A stretch of 49,731 nt of DNA from Fibrobacter succinogenes (GCA_902768325.1 CACXKY010000017.1:1-49731), one strand, 5' to 3'; shown: positions 35,701-42,219, counted from the stretch's first letter. The notes: generated from the letters alone by a model not told the origin. Program-made: numbers and translations.

Positions 35701-38632
35701 CGTGAGCGTGAGCTACGGTGGTATCGAATCCCATCGCAACAGCAGCACGGACAACCGTATTAACCTGAGGCCCTACGAACTGAACCTGCACGGCACGCAT
35801 ACGGACCGTAATGCGAAGATGATGAACTCCGGGCTCATGACGACGGCACCCAGCGACCAGTGCGATAACAAGCTGGAAGTGGTTGTCGATGGCCTTACCC
35901 AGTACTTCGAACGCTACAGCGTGGCCGTCTACCTCGACCTGCCCGATGCGAATTCCTGGCAGGGACAGAGCGTACGACTTGTTTCGCTGTATATCGACGG
36001 CGTGCGTCGCCAGGCGTTCTTTGTGAACGACCCCGCGGGGTACAATTACTCCACCTCGCCGTTTGAAAAGGCCTCGGCAAAGGCCCTGTTGGATGGCGAT
36101 GGAAACGTCCTCGGTTTCATGGATGGCAAGTACAGGTACGAATGGGGCAATAGCCGTTCCCTGCAGACTTCGTACATCACCAGTGTCAGGAACGCGAACT
36201 ATGTCGTTTTCGATATCCCGGAGGGATTCGCGGGTGACCGCATTGTCATCAGGGTTGAAGATGGCTACACGCTTGACAACATAAACGGCAAGGACGTGCC
36301 GGGCATCGCCGGCCTCCAGGTGAGGGGAACCCTCCGCGGGCAGGATGTGGCGGCCTCTACGAATATCGGTGAAGGTGGCGCTGACAAGATCAGTACCGAC
36401 ATCGGTGACGATATCGTCGTGGGCGGTACCGGTAGCGACATGATCACGACCTTCGGCGATGAACGTTACGGCCTCTACGACAACGACGTGGTGTTCGGTG
36501 ACAACGCGAAGATGGTGTTTACCGACCGCGATGGCGACATCAATACCGTGTCGACGATTTCGAGCGCTGAATCGCTTGCCGTTACCAACCTGAAGAAGTC
36601 TTACGACGACAAGATCTATACCGGTGACGGTAATGATAACGTGGTGGGCGGAATCGGTTCTGACCATATCGAAGCGGGTGCAAGAACGGATGCCGTGTCG
36701 ATGATGGATAATATCAACGTCCTTTCCATCAACTTCACGCGCGAAGCTTGCGACAAGTCGGATTCCATTGCCCAGGGCGAGGCTGCCGGTGTTGTCGTGG
36801 ATACTGAATGGCATAACTTCTACCGCAACGATCGAGGCGTCATTGTCTCTGATTCGACCCGTGGGCAGAATTCTGGTGACCAGCAGTACAACAATATGAT
36901 GGACATCCTCTGCAACAACCCGCTGGCGGACAACCCGTACGCTGTTGCGGAAGGTGTTGAAGTCCAGCTTTATGGCAAGAATAATAACCAGCGTCAGACG
37001 GTCTCTAGCTTCACCATCGATAATTACGACGAACTCGATGGCGATACGTCGAACGCCAAGCTGTACAATACCTACCTCGCGGCCCAGCAGAGCGAGGAGA
37101 TTGTCCTGAAGCTCAAGCACATGAATACCTTCGTGGGTAATAATGTGGATACGTACGATGTGTATGTGTACCTCGGTGGCGACAACAACGATACCGATAC
37201 GTTCAACTACATCTACGATATTTGCCTGAAGGACGATAACGGTAGGGTGCATCGCTATCTGAACGACTGGACCGGCCGTACCTTTGACGGGGATTACCTG
37301 GAAGCGTATTGCTCGAGCGAATCGATTGCGTTGAGCTCTCTTCAAGATGGTTCCGCTCCGATGGTCGGGCTTGTGGGTAACTACGTGGTGTTCCATGGGG
37401 TCAAGGGTGACCTGTGCGATATACGAATCAAGAATTTGTATACCAGCAGTGGACAGGCTCCCAAGAACCTTCCCATGATATCCGCGGTGCAGATTGTCGC
37501 TGGTGAGGGTCGCAATAATCCGTACCTGGCAATCGGTGGCGACCACGACAAGGACCTTGTCTATGGTGACGACGCGAAGCTCTCGTTCGATGTAGACGTG
37601 CCGTATGCCGTGAATGAACGTCTTAATAATTACCAGAACCGCGTTATCGAGGCGAAGTCGATTGCGATTGACCAGACCGCAGTGGAAACGATTGAAACCA
37701 AGGATACCATCATTACCGGCAAGGACCGCGACGTGGTCGTTGGCGGGGAAGGTTCGGATACGATTAGAATGGGTGATGGTGACGATATTGCTATCGGCAG
37801 TAGCGCCAACCTGCTCCTCGAACACAACAACCCGCTGGGAGTCTTTACGCCCAATACGGAAATTGTGCTCGACCAGCATACCATCAATACGAACCTGAAC
37901 CAGAAGTATCTGGATAATGACAATTCCACTGAATCGCAGTTCCAGAACAGGCTCAACCAGGATCGTATTCTGGGTATCGACAAGACTCTGTCTACGCAGA
38001 ATGACCGCAAGGACGATATCCAGGTGGGCGAAGGCCGTAACCTGGTCTATGAAGGCTCCTCGGATGAGAGCGAACTTGTCGTGCAAACCCAGACGACTAC
38101 GGATCCGGGCACTGAGCAGCCGGGTACAGATCAACCGGGTACGGACCAGCCGGGTACAGATCAACCGGGTACGGACCAGCCGGGTACGGATCAGCCGGGC
38201 ACGGACCAGCCGGGTACGGATCAGCCGGGCACTGACCAGCCGGGTACAGACCAGCCGGAAACGATCGAGTACACGGGAACGACTCAGCTGCGGTTCAACC
38301 AGCCGGTGTACGTGAACGTCAAGGCCGGAGAGAATATCCGCCTTGTCGGTTACACCTGGGACGGTATCAACCAGTGGGCTTCGAACCTTGTTCTTCGTGC
38401 GAATGCGTCTAATGGCGTTTTCCCGCAGGTGACCTTCGCTTACCGAGATGGAGATGATCTCAGAACGGTAACGAAGAACCAGCCGGGCTCGGGCGAAGAG
38501 TACTACTTTGTTGTTGACATTCCCAATGGCTTCAACGATGTGGACGAGAACGGCAATCCGTGCATCGCTGTCTATGTGACGGCTTCTGCGGATACGACGT
38601 TCATGCTCACCTTCGGTTGTGGTAACGCTTAA
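23741..38632 (+). CDS. Giant LEPR-XLL / RTX-type surface protein, 4963 residues
   Basis: Probably a secreted, calcium-binding adhesin-like protein. ATG at 23741 with GGGAG 5 nt upstream; a TTG 12 nt earlier is less likely. There is no Sec signal: a basic N-terminus leads to SLEPRMLMDATAYDW (residues ~22-36), the LEPR-XLL motif of giant repeat proteins. Residues ~40-2200 are long beta/helix-rich stretches without known domains. Glycine/aspartate RTX nonapeptides (GGAGNDxxx) cluster at ~2330-2450, 2560-2640, 2694-2722, 2896-2970, 3703-3770 and on to ~4690, mixed with a FGDxGxVxF motif. A Calx-beta-like segment is at ~3054-3173. Two related inserts of ~270 residues lie at ~3918-4195 and ~4327-4590. 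A PGTDQ repeat and a final ~125-residue domain end it. RTX proteins usually leave by type I secretion; no such genes are in the window. Codon use changes at residue 3554. Confidence 0.9.
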   Translation: MSKKNNKKSAKKNRNNYKIESLEPRMLMDATAYDWLVETYTTNLSSQSAAALSDSNFFQKSNWDGKGSVTGLYKETSTASGRQMEEVSKAEFMDEVKKGRPNSELAQKELNVVKSVLWNAILSANGGVLQTDADGNYVNNHMLSSSDIYNAFVANNHGSNVYEDNATGVSLSLRHDGNNIYAYSNVFFPSSSNVAAFQDYYVDLGSSYNIESKYTLMSVNQHYEFSFNLDGNYATDNGLTASRYATANYNQDKDAETRYGAIDLVADQDVAVDLFVGTSAKVDNSASTVDYRDGLIALFDFKLDDKKITSLNSVLPTNLSFGKSGFSDTVEWHETSSTADMTVLMEKIGNVSMSRILGKLQELSAKLSDVQNGGKPGDFDFGGILATDTHTLMNLSCMIDSILSQCPKSLQDLAKSFDSSHFAKKTTSNPVSYSLDGDNLKITFDFHIDDTNAKYTDSQEKGTNLFDVSISKETLKKQLNIDVTENDSVNVVSNVLLSFDLVIPMEQPTKVTPSTTLLEIGINDKNSGAIGGKIVAGTLIPHQTRLVSAVTGYNRVVETAMEVDGSASYVNRVAYYKNLATGQVELTDAEKDVFKNAFPSTDSSFEDVSPVYGYVVDTTSIKTVSYGGQSYNTTNSGKADASVATILNIIFAENDKFKNLRAEDFGNYVVIYASELKFFGESDLNNVGGFSKGNAKAIWISRNATPDISLSSDVELDITDKFGQKKSIVLDQTLISSAPNIGKLAALFQEAINNAFGWNSNNIEIYVETDSDGLIFKSQGDFSIAFTGANASTNAAILHLPDNMIAYEGSCMTVKINQLTGAVFVNLNAFATSANVGSFTIQQVMQEVARQCNQALTADGKTGAIYFDSKDCSLKSSDSGIVIEWIRNAPGFTFATILGLVSEDTNKDKYVVDSKLKVDPTDPYFENLSLQIENVIQGETNVKVLGNYGPYKVEVSGDLGGAMSYATYVVQEDVVSGKKTGEWKLDASSVDYLINVGYDQEDKSLVVRTQGMFVDTDPDSVEEDRVLDNLLATVTLKSGAAKFRLDRDWILITDLSNQDVMLKYGPYEVGQNVTVYPGLSMPEIYKQLADVVSRNLLDAFYSPTTKKTILESLNLPFQGKSILDIMGLRGKINEMAKCLEQGECKTLQELGQYFAQNLGVSLVFTLSENGIGIDLQWRTWAINQMTELGGMTFGSLGNVNLGGSLEAYLNYDLTLCAHIDIAYAKNDKGEGVYNAVLDTCDEKLRIDGYVWLSADNIVTDMNVSVVEYNNGKQENRQKVFQIGDDEQNRHSHLYMLANVGIVDWDFNEDDDVHDKKQSVALRLGGTLYTSRYGIPAGSIEFGVANNNVPKDGDAKVVYSQWDNDGSHADDKYVIWYREDFAIPQSVGLWNGESNDVEKSDDVKLKNIVVDLTKLESDLQAVELFDKLRQVADGLSDTVRRAQSGLNSVLLKKTMRSIPLVGDSVVNVADCLTSLDSKLVEPFRKFVYNATGLDARAVAEKLYSLLNSMLPTGNDKLKAVSETASEYWAGKLFDQYYKGIQYYENETEAGWRIRLHGSYVLEENGDFDLGYSGLGLKAEGGVKITLEWTLDIGFGISITDGAFLLLSNGHEADDTASETQKASEVNAESKTVFHAGDDLKIKLAIEPDAKLKGSLGFLAMNGRLTQTAYTLLLGLDLNDGKNSQENSINDWDNDKSANRMISFNGLKSGISVEGSLRGDMTLDLNLTLGIGDYVNTAPHIDTTLNVEWASDVGNGFGSVSKVAFNDITLDAGTFVKNTIGDVIGKIKSALKPIQPLIDFLQAEIPVLNKLPAGGIHITVLDLIKKYGNSKNMDFGFLDDIIALNSVIKKLSNFTDNGIYIGNWIVYDTVSGATSSATNKIGLQYLQGMIPDIDDFVTKNYSTFISGLPKLVSRANLLSPTVDIETYLDNLSTYKWDSSTNNGTVGVPSGIAHHWSFPLFDSSTAGQEVMKLLMGGHADLVKFDLSPLKFDFDWRKSFPIVGPLCADIGFNFGVCIDLCFGYDTYGIEGWMKSGYKDAKCLINGFYIDDLNGDGKDVAEVVFHSGIVAGASVCGRAGINVGLNFNVNMDFKDPNYDGKIRLKELADMLSLNPLDMFDFTATIEARAFAYLDLCFYHKEWTLWSSGAFDLFTTASKTTRTASLVSDLEDAVYVNVGAFASNRGVGNTVDLADDVTITIVESNKVKVTHNSLNLTETVEVAGKPLIILAGDFNDKITIISEKNGNNLVGAKFDIIVDGENGDDTIDMSGMTFDGDHFAMIIGGAGYDYIKGANGGKTFILGSSGYISYAYDDDKIINGVKKVISFPDDAGIESNFIFGGVSNNFIFGGFGDDVIYGGLSNDYIFGDGGRVSFEKNGLVVDSHDLYDEGGADVIYGIAGNDHIYGGAGNDSIDAGSGNDEVHAGQGNDVVYGGEGYDQIHGGDGVDVIFGDSPENNEMLIAQKGDKNAAGVLPYNYISKEIKSNESYLYDGAYKKNYDMPSNTQSDTSASEDDVGDEAIRLYNFTNVADYYVNKSRLYTEISGIRSNYLNYLANESVYVAGTTKIYDDIIYGDNGSDIIFGDDGSNATAGNDFIYGGAGNDFIDGDAGNDKIDGDSGDDIIYGGQGNDVLDGGAHNDIVMGDDGWESYELKEKADSWFESGDSEKVFGDTAKAFGINFNINETTSLKKVSDELDAEPVPGGADTIISGNGNDIIDGQGGNDSYNVNFMGDYYSAYTNILESGSDSADSLVINGTISNDDVLIRASNVGLGMIALLPNTQQEIQEAESNDEMANKTRMERINYWNAGGEKRGVEKISLNTGAGSDRISVDSSLSSISVDAGAGNDIINIGQQFESSRDASATNDSENSNNNHIAQLDSFGERTILTTQGYVSEGVSYASSFIGGDGDDVFNVLHTTGPISLSGGVGDDRFNVGSYIGINTDETTYQVKNGPVSIIGGVGDDSMSINGTEGDDTFVFTKGTVLSANVDVQAIGVENQDVCGGDGDDSFYVLDTLKDSVISIKGNNGNDSFYNGGVQFKADAEKAIDISGGQKEETASEPVDFVFTDKDDVVLNSPEGSLTESNGTGTFEYKICLSRALTGDQKVVMTVFAPVVSSENTQRGDRGVFLKDGDEYVTSKTFVFDKDNQSFNVTVVAFADLLREGKDYIAILHNIGAESNVAVAPCRNMMVFLKDQLNTSPVQNAFVKTRIVTVDESMASNHEIKIGIDALVEKKNVKIWVDGFAEIQGLSCKVDGNILTINWTDSRIMSGTRVHVNYSQKNREIDNESVIQMKYDTAESVTGNLNLAIKTEAYEFTSVNQTNDVVKFVANQKTLQFEYSNSKGGDILDQGGYVFAFVKQAVSKGDSSVVLKASLSGALIIEYHNQSTGDISYFEAGTRYTLSDDMTMMYPEEAFEADGYIVYQTALYFASQNNRTSPILATIDNNLDLVIDDKHPVKLQCYDDRIISDVRSSLYDYYYKKMGNQIVLYSYESSKPISLTGTLTVLSEIKEVKIYDDEQQAENPLAKYKDKVPVTKNSIEDILGAVLEDGAGEFNDFATAPMMLRYRATDKRNETDVASAEEISLREKVREQREANFNEKNSVDRVFVNNMDSALSATSSLDALDSHKVAETENPTKNEKKLITAETALLSSDPYSLQFRHQASGSEDNKNISFGNMEYGEINLGSDVDTTTISKTIYRDDGFQTFTVVNSGEGGDTVVVDSYKGSEDDQLVINAGAGDDTVTANGDNVTKDGLIVFGGLGDDTIDVGSNSSLVFGDRGQVLYHDEQGNVVTRLGDDKTGSLDVHQGDDGWNAGGSDYATGKEKGDEAYYQTDGNRYGASIARTVTEDDGGDDTITLANGRNVVFGGLNTDQTTDKGEEIVPVYTDKITTGNGDDLVFGDNGYVTFRGHKDVAEGLRMENMPTVYDEAILSFNFQGGAQTGLNAGDVVGAEGFEAASWNNIAGHLAGTYGNDDSELVYMENVDKENNTHTSRTRVSAVSVSYGGIESHRNSSTDNRINLRPYELNLHGTHTDRNAKMMNSGLMTTAPSDQCDNKLEVVVDGLTQYFERYSVAVYLDLPDANSWQGQSVRLVSLYIDGVRRQAFFVNDPAGYNYSTSPFEKASAKALLDGDGNVLGFMDGKYRYEWGNSRSLQTSYITSVRNANYVVFDIPEGFAGDRIVIRVEDGYTLDNINGKDVPGIAGLQVRGTLRGQDVAASTNIGEGGADKISTDIGDDIVVGGTGSDMITTFGDERYGLYDNDVVFGDNAKMVFTDRDGDINTVSTISSAESLAVTNLKKSYDDKIYTGDGNDNVVGGIGSDHIEAGARTDAVSMMDNINVLSINFTREACDKSDSIAQGEAAGVVVDTEWHNFYRNDRGVIVSDSTRGQNSGDQQYNNMMDILCNNPLADNPYAVAEGVEVQLYGKNNNQRQTVSSFTIDNYDELDGDTSNAKLYNTYLAAQQSEEIVLKLKHMNTFVGNNVDTYDVYVYLGGDNNDTDTFNYIYDICLKDDNGRVHRYLNDWTGRTFDGDYLEAYCSSESIALSSLQDGSAPMVGLVGNYVVFHGVKGDLCDIRIKNLYTSSGQAPKNLPMISAVQIVAGEGRNNPYLAIGGDHDKDLVYGDDAKLSFDVDVPYAVNERLNNYQNRVIEAKSIAIDQTAVETIETKDTIITGKDRDVVVGGEGSDTIRMGDGDDIAIGSSANLLLEHNNPLGVFTPNTEIVLDQHTINTNLNQKYLDNDNSTESQFQNRLNQDRILGIDKTLSTQNDRKDDIQVGEGRNLVYEGSSDESELVVQTQTTTDPGTEQPGTDQPGTDQPGTDQPGTDQPGTDQPGTDQPGTDQPGTDQPGTDQPETIEYTGTTQLRFNQPVYVNVKAGENIRLVGYTWDGINQWASNLVLRANASNGVFPQVTFAYRDGDDLRTVTKNQPGSGEEYYFVVDIPNGFNDVDENGNPCIAVYVTASADTTFMLTFGCGNA
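38105..38254 (+). repeat. 15-bp coding minisatellite (PGTDQ), 10 units
   Basis: Ten tandem 15-bp units: the first encodes PGTEQ, the next nine PGTDQ. Third-base variants (ACAGATCAA, ACGGACCAG) alternate, which gives a 30-bp higher-order pattern in the first part. It forms a linker before the last domain of the giant protein. Confidence 0.95.
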
Positions 38633-38636
38633 AATC

Positions 38637-38653
38637 GGGGCCATTTTGGCCCC
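38637..38653 (+). terminator. Hairpin after the giant gene
   Basis: 7-bp stem GGGGCCA/TGGCCCC with loop TTT starting 5 nt after the stop. The T-tract is poor (ATCCTCTT), so termination may be weak. Confidence 0.6.
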
Positions 38654-38706
38654 ATCCTCTTGCTTTGCTCCTTAAAGGTTTGTATTTTAAGGACAGCGAG
38701 GTTTTT

Positions 38707-39627
38707 ATGCGTGTTTTTGTGACGGGTGGGACAGGCTTTATCGGCCACTATGTGGTCAAGGCCCTGTTAGAAAAAGAACATGAAGTTGTGATTGCCACGA
38801 GGCATCCGAACAAGGTTCCCTCCTTGCGGAGCCATTCCAAGGTCAGTTTTGTCGAAGCCTCGCTTACGGATTTCGACAAGATGTCCGATGCCTTGGTTGG
38901 CTGTGACGCCTGTATCCATATTGCGCTTGGCTGGGGCGATACTCCTACGGCCATGCTCATGAACGATACGCGTGCGACGGTCAACCTGCTCGAGATGTCG
39001 GCAAGGGCCGGCTGCAAGAAGTTCATCTACACCAGCAGCACGGCGGCTATGGGCCGTATGCGACCCTCGATGCGCGAAGTCACGAGCAACCTGCCTATGG
39101 ACCTCTACGGCGCTACCAAGGCGGCGGGCGAGGCCTACGTGCTCGGCTTTACGCACGGGTACGGCAGTCAGTTCCCCGAAGTCAAGATGCAGCGCAACAT
39201 CATCCGCCCGGGCTATACGTTCGGTAACCCGGCGTTTCCCGATGGCTGTTCCCAGCCGGACCGCCGCTTCTTCGATATGGCTTTGGCGGTCAAGGAAAAC
39301 CGCGACATCAACATCATCAAAAATGACGGGACGCAGTTCATCCATGCGAGCCAGCAGGCGGAACTCTACATGAAGGTCCTCGAATCCACCAAGAACGAAG
39401 AAATCTTCCTCGGGCTAGGCGAGGTTTGGATGGGCTGGAAGGAAATCGCCGAGATGATGATTGCCCAGAAGCCCGGATGCAAGTCCAAAATCGTGGAAAA
39501 GGACCTCGGATGGTCCGACGACCCGATGCGCTTTGATGTCAGCCGCATCAAGGACCAGTTTGGGCTGGTCTTCGATGCGCACGACTTTATGCTGGACCAC
39601 GTGAAGTGGACCTTTGAACACGTCTAA
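38707..39627 (+). CDS. NAD-dependent epimerase/dehydratase (extended SDR)
   Basis: 306 residues from the ATG at 38707, which has GAGG 6 nt upstream; a longer frame starts earlier without support. The nucleotide-binding motif is VFVTGGTGFIGHYVV (GxxGxxG). The catalytic triad region has YTSSTAAMG (Ser/Thr) and YGATKAAGE (YxxxK, with Tyr and Lys). PGYTFGNPAFPDG is the substrate loop typical of NAD-sugar epimerases or dihydroflavonol-reductase-like enzymes. The substrate cannot be told. It converges on purF with 13 bp between the stops. Codon usage is of the core type, so the accessory block ends here. Confidence 0.87.
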   Translation: MRVFVTGGTGFIGHYVVKALLEKEHEVVIATRHPNKVPSLRSHSKVSFVEASLTDFDKMSDALVGCDACIHIALGWGDTPTAMLMNDTRATVNLLEMSARAGCKKFIYTSSTAAMGRMRPSMREVTSNLPMDLYGATKAAGEAYVLGFTHGYGSQFPEVKMQRNIIRPGYTFGNPAFPDGCSQPDRRFFDMALAVKENRDINIIKNDGTQFIHASQQAELYMKVLESTKNEEIFLGLGEVWMGWKEIAEMMIAQKPGCKSKIVEKDLGWSDDPMRFDVSRIKDQFGLVFDAHDFMLDHVKWTFEHV

Positions 39628-39640
39628 CTGATATTTTAAA

Positions 39641-41026
39641 TCACCCGCAGCGGGTCTTGTTTGAGTCGGTCCCGATGTAGTCGGGGTAGTCGTTGTCGAA
39701 ACAGGCGGCGCAGTAGTTCTCGCCTTCGCCGGTACATTCCTTCATCCCTTCCACGCTTAGGTAGCCGAGGCTTTCGACGCCGAGCATTTTTGCGATTTCG
39801 GCCGGCGTCATGGAGCTGGCGGCCAGTTCGCCCTGGCTCGGGAAGTCCATGCCGAAGAAGCATGGGTGTGCGACCGGGGGCGATGCAATGCGAATATGCA
39901 CTTCGAGTGCGCCCGCGTCGCGCAGCATCCTGGAAAGGATCTTGAGAGTCGTTCCGCGGACAATGGAGTCTTCGACCACGCAGACGCGCTTGTTCTTGAG
40001 CACCCCTTCGATGGGGTTGAACTTGAGCTTTACCTTCTGTTCGCGCACGTTCTGTGTGGGGTCAATAAAGGTGCGGCCCACGTAGTGGTTACGCAAGAGC
40101 CCGATTTCGAAACGGATGCCGCTGGCCTGCGAATAGCCGAGCGCCGCGGTTGTCGCGCTGTCGGGAACGGAAATCACGATATCGGCATCGACGGGGCATT
40201 CCTTCGCGAGCTGCTTGCCCATCTTGCGGCGGATCTTGTCGCAGCTCTGTTCAAAGATCTTGGAATCCGGACGGCTGAAGTAGATGTATTCGAAAATGCA
40301 GTGGGCGAGGCGGTCCTTGTGCGTAAAGCGTTCGGAATGGAGCCCGTTGTTCGTGATGGTCAGGAATTCGCCCGGCTGGATGTCGCGGACGTAATTCGCG
40401 CCGAGCAAGTCGAAGGCGCAGGTTTCGCTGGCTACGCACCATGCCTTGCCCATGCGGGCGATAGAAAGCGGGCGGAAGCCGAATCCGTCGCGGGCGACGA
40501 ACATGGTGTCTTTGCAGATGAACACGAGGCAGAAACTGCCGGTAAACTTGGTAATGGCCTTCTTGATGGCGTCGCCCAGGGAGTCGGCCTGGGTGCGCGC
40601 GATTTCGTGCAAGAGGATTTCGGAGTCGGACGTTGTCTGGAAGATGTGACCGTCGGCTTCCATCTCGGCGCGGAGTTCGTTCGCGTTGGTGATGTTGCCG
40701 TTGTGTACGACCGCGATCTGGCCCCACTTGCAGCTCACCAGGATCGGCTGCGCATTGGCGAGCGTGCTCGCTCCCGTGGTGCTGTAGCGTACGTGGCCGA
40801 TGCCTGCGAAACCTTGCAGTTCATCGACATTGTGTTCGCGGAGGAGCGTCGATACAAGCCCCATGGACTTGCGGACGCGGACCTTGTCTCCGTCAGTCAC
40901 CGCGAAGCCGGCACTTTCCTGGCCGCGGTGCTGCAGGGCATAAAGGCCCATGGTGATATTTCTAACAACGTTATCGCCATTGTAGATGCCGATAACGCCA
41001 CATTCTTCGTGCAATTCGTCGAGCAT
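39641..41026 (-). CDS. purF: Amidophosphoribosyltransferase PurF
   Basis: First step of purine synthesis: PRPP plus glutamine gives phosphoribosylamine. 461 residues. The catalytic nucleophile is Cys9 after a short propeptide (MLDELHEE, then CGVIGIY), so self-processing is expected. The glutaminase domain includes GIGHVRYSTTG and HNGNITN. The PRPP-binding motif VCVVEDSIVRGTTLKIL lies at ~345-361. Cysteines in QSCDK, ECPVD, HPCFFG and YCAACFDNDYP fit the iron-sulfur form (Bacillus type). AAGAGG lies before the ATG. It follows asd, but a strong terminator separates them. Confidence 0.96.
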   Translation of the reverse strand: MLDELHEECGVIGIYNGDNVVRNITMGLYALQHRGQESAGFAVTDGDKVRVRKSMGLVSTLLREHNVDELQGFAGIGHVRYSTTGASTLANAQPILVSCKWGQIAVVHNGNITNANELRAEMEADGHIFQTTSDSEILLHEIARTQADSLGDAIKKAITKFTGSFCLVFICKDTMFVARDGFGFRPLSIARMGKAWCVASETCAFDLLGANYVRDIQPGEFLTITNNGLHSERFTHKDRLAHCIFEYIYFSRPDSKIFEQSCDKIRRKMGKQLAKECPVDADIVISVPDSATTAALGYSQASGIRFEIGLLRNHYVGRTFIDPTQNVREQKVKLKFNPIEGVLKNKRVCVVEDSIVRGTTLKILSRMLRDAGALEVHIRIASPPVAHPCFFGMDFPSQGELAASSMTPAEIAKMLGVESLGYLSVEGMKECTGEGENYCAACFDNDYPDYIGTDSNKTRCG

Positions 41027-41141
41027 AACGCCTCTTTGAAATGTTTGCTCCCCCTACCTCGAAGGTCACAGCCCACCCGTACGGGTGCAAGCAGGGAAGC
41101 GGCCGCGGGAAAATATAGGAAAGTGATGCGCGAAAGCAATA

Positions 41142-41175
41142 CAAAAAAAGCACGTTTCTGAAAACAGAAACGCGC
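41142..41175 (-). terminator. Intrinsic terminator of the ssb-asd operon
   Basis: 11-bp stem on the minus strand, GCGCGTTTCTG/CAGAAACGTGC with a TTTT loop (one G-U pair), followed by seven Ts. Confidence 0.92.
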
Positions 41176-41199
41176 TTTACAATTTGTGAAATGAAAGTA

Positions 41200-42219
41200 T
41201 TACATCTTGAGTAAAATCTCGCCAATCTGCACGGCGTTGAGAGCGGCGCCCTTGCGGATCTGGTCACCGGTGAGCCACAGCGTGTTGCTGTTCTCGTCGG
41301 CGAGGTCCTTGCGGATACGGCCTACGAAGATGTTGTCCTTGCCGGCACTTTCGAGCGGCATCGGGTACACGTAGTTCTGCGGATCGTCCTTCAGCGTCAC
41401 GCCCGGAGCGTTCTTCAAGGCGTTGCGGATTTCTTCGACAGAAACCGGACGTTCCGTTTCGAACCACACGGATTCGGAGTGGGAGCGCAGAGAGCTCACG
41501 CGCACGCAGGTGGCACTCGTACGAACGTCGGAGTGCATGATCTTGCGCGTTTCGTTGAACATCTTCATTTCTTCCTTCGTGTAGTCGTTTTCCGTCATCT
41601 TGTCGATCTGCGGAATCACGTTGTACGCGAGCTGGAACGGGAACTTGTTGATGTGCGTGGTAGAACCGGTCTCGATGATGTCCTTGTACTGTTGCTTGAG
41701 TTCTTCCATGGCGATGGCACCTGCGCCGCTCGCACTCTGGTAAGAAGAAATGTGAATCTTCTTGATGTGAGAAATCTTCTCGATCGGGTTCAAGACGACG
41801 ACCATCATGATAGTCGTGCAGTTCGGGTTTGCGATGATGCCCTTGCCGCCGAGTTCAGCCTTGTAGAGCTTGATGTCTTCGGGGTTCACTTCGGGCACGA
41901 CCAGCGGGACCTTCGGATCCATGCGGAAGAAGCTCGTGTTGTCGACGACCACGGCTCCGTTCTCGACGGCGATGGGGGCGAATTCCTGGGAGATGGCCGC
42001 ACCGGCAGAGCTCAGCACCAGGTCGACGCCCTTGAAGGAATCCTTGTTCAGGACTTCGCACTTGAGCGTTTCGCCCTTGAACTTGAATTCCTTGCCTGCA
42101 CTGCGTTCGGAGGCGAGGAGCTTCAGGCTTTTGAGCGGGAAGTTGCGTTCCTCGAGGATGGAGAGGATTTCTTGGCCCACGGCGCCAGTGGCACCCATGA
42201 TGGCTACGTTGCGGATCAT
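41200..42219 (-). CDS. asd: Aspartate-semialdehyde dehydrogenase
   Basis: Reduces aspartyl phosphate for lysine/DAP, threonine and methionine synthesis. 339 residues. NADP-binding VAIMGATGAVGQEILSIL is at the N-terminus. The active-site cysteine is C134 in ANPNCTTIMM. ISSYQSASGAGAIAMEEL and the C-terminal VRVSSLRSHSESVWFET (with the substrate-binding Arg/His) follow the family. It is the third gene of a minus-strand operon, ssb - membrane protein - asd, with 10 bp to its upstream neighbour and a strong terminator 25 bp after its stop. Confidence 0.96.
   Translation of the reverse strand: MIRNVAIMGATGAVGQEILSILEERNFPLKSLKLLASERSAGKEFKFKGETLKCEVLNKDSFKGVDLVLSSAGAAISQEFAPIAVENGAVVVDNTSFFRMDPKVPLVVPEVNPEDIKLYKAELGGKGIIANPNCTTIMMVVVLNPIEKISHIKKIHISSYQSASGAGAIAMEELKQQYKDIIETGSTTHINKFPFQLAYNVIPQIDKMTENDYTKEEMKMFNETRKIMHSDVRTSATCVRVSSLRSHSESVWFETERPVSVEEIRNALKNAPGVTLKDDPQNYVYPMPLESAGKDNIFVGRIRKDLADENSNTLWLTGDQIRKGAALNAVQIGEILLKM

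Noticed and set aside
38105..38254. CRISPR-like direct repeats
   Set aside because: A 15-bp coding minisatellite in frame (PGTDQ), without spacers.
34400..38644. 1414-codon ORF on the minus strand inside the giant gene
   Set aside because: It is codon-aligned antisense to the giant ORF and exists only because the sense strand lacks TTA, CTA and TCA there. Its translation is low-complexity with no family match. It is used only as evidence for the codon break.
38637..38653. Mobile-element end at the right border of the accessory block
   Set aside because: The inverted repeat is a hairpin immediately after a stop codon; no matching copy, target duplication or transposase was found.
39866..41161. 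431-codon plus-strand ORF opposite purF
   Set aside because: Shadow of purF, which has all catalytic motifs.
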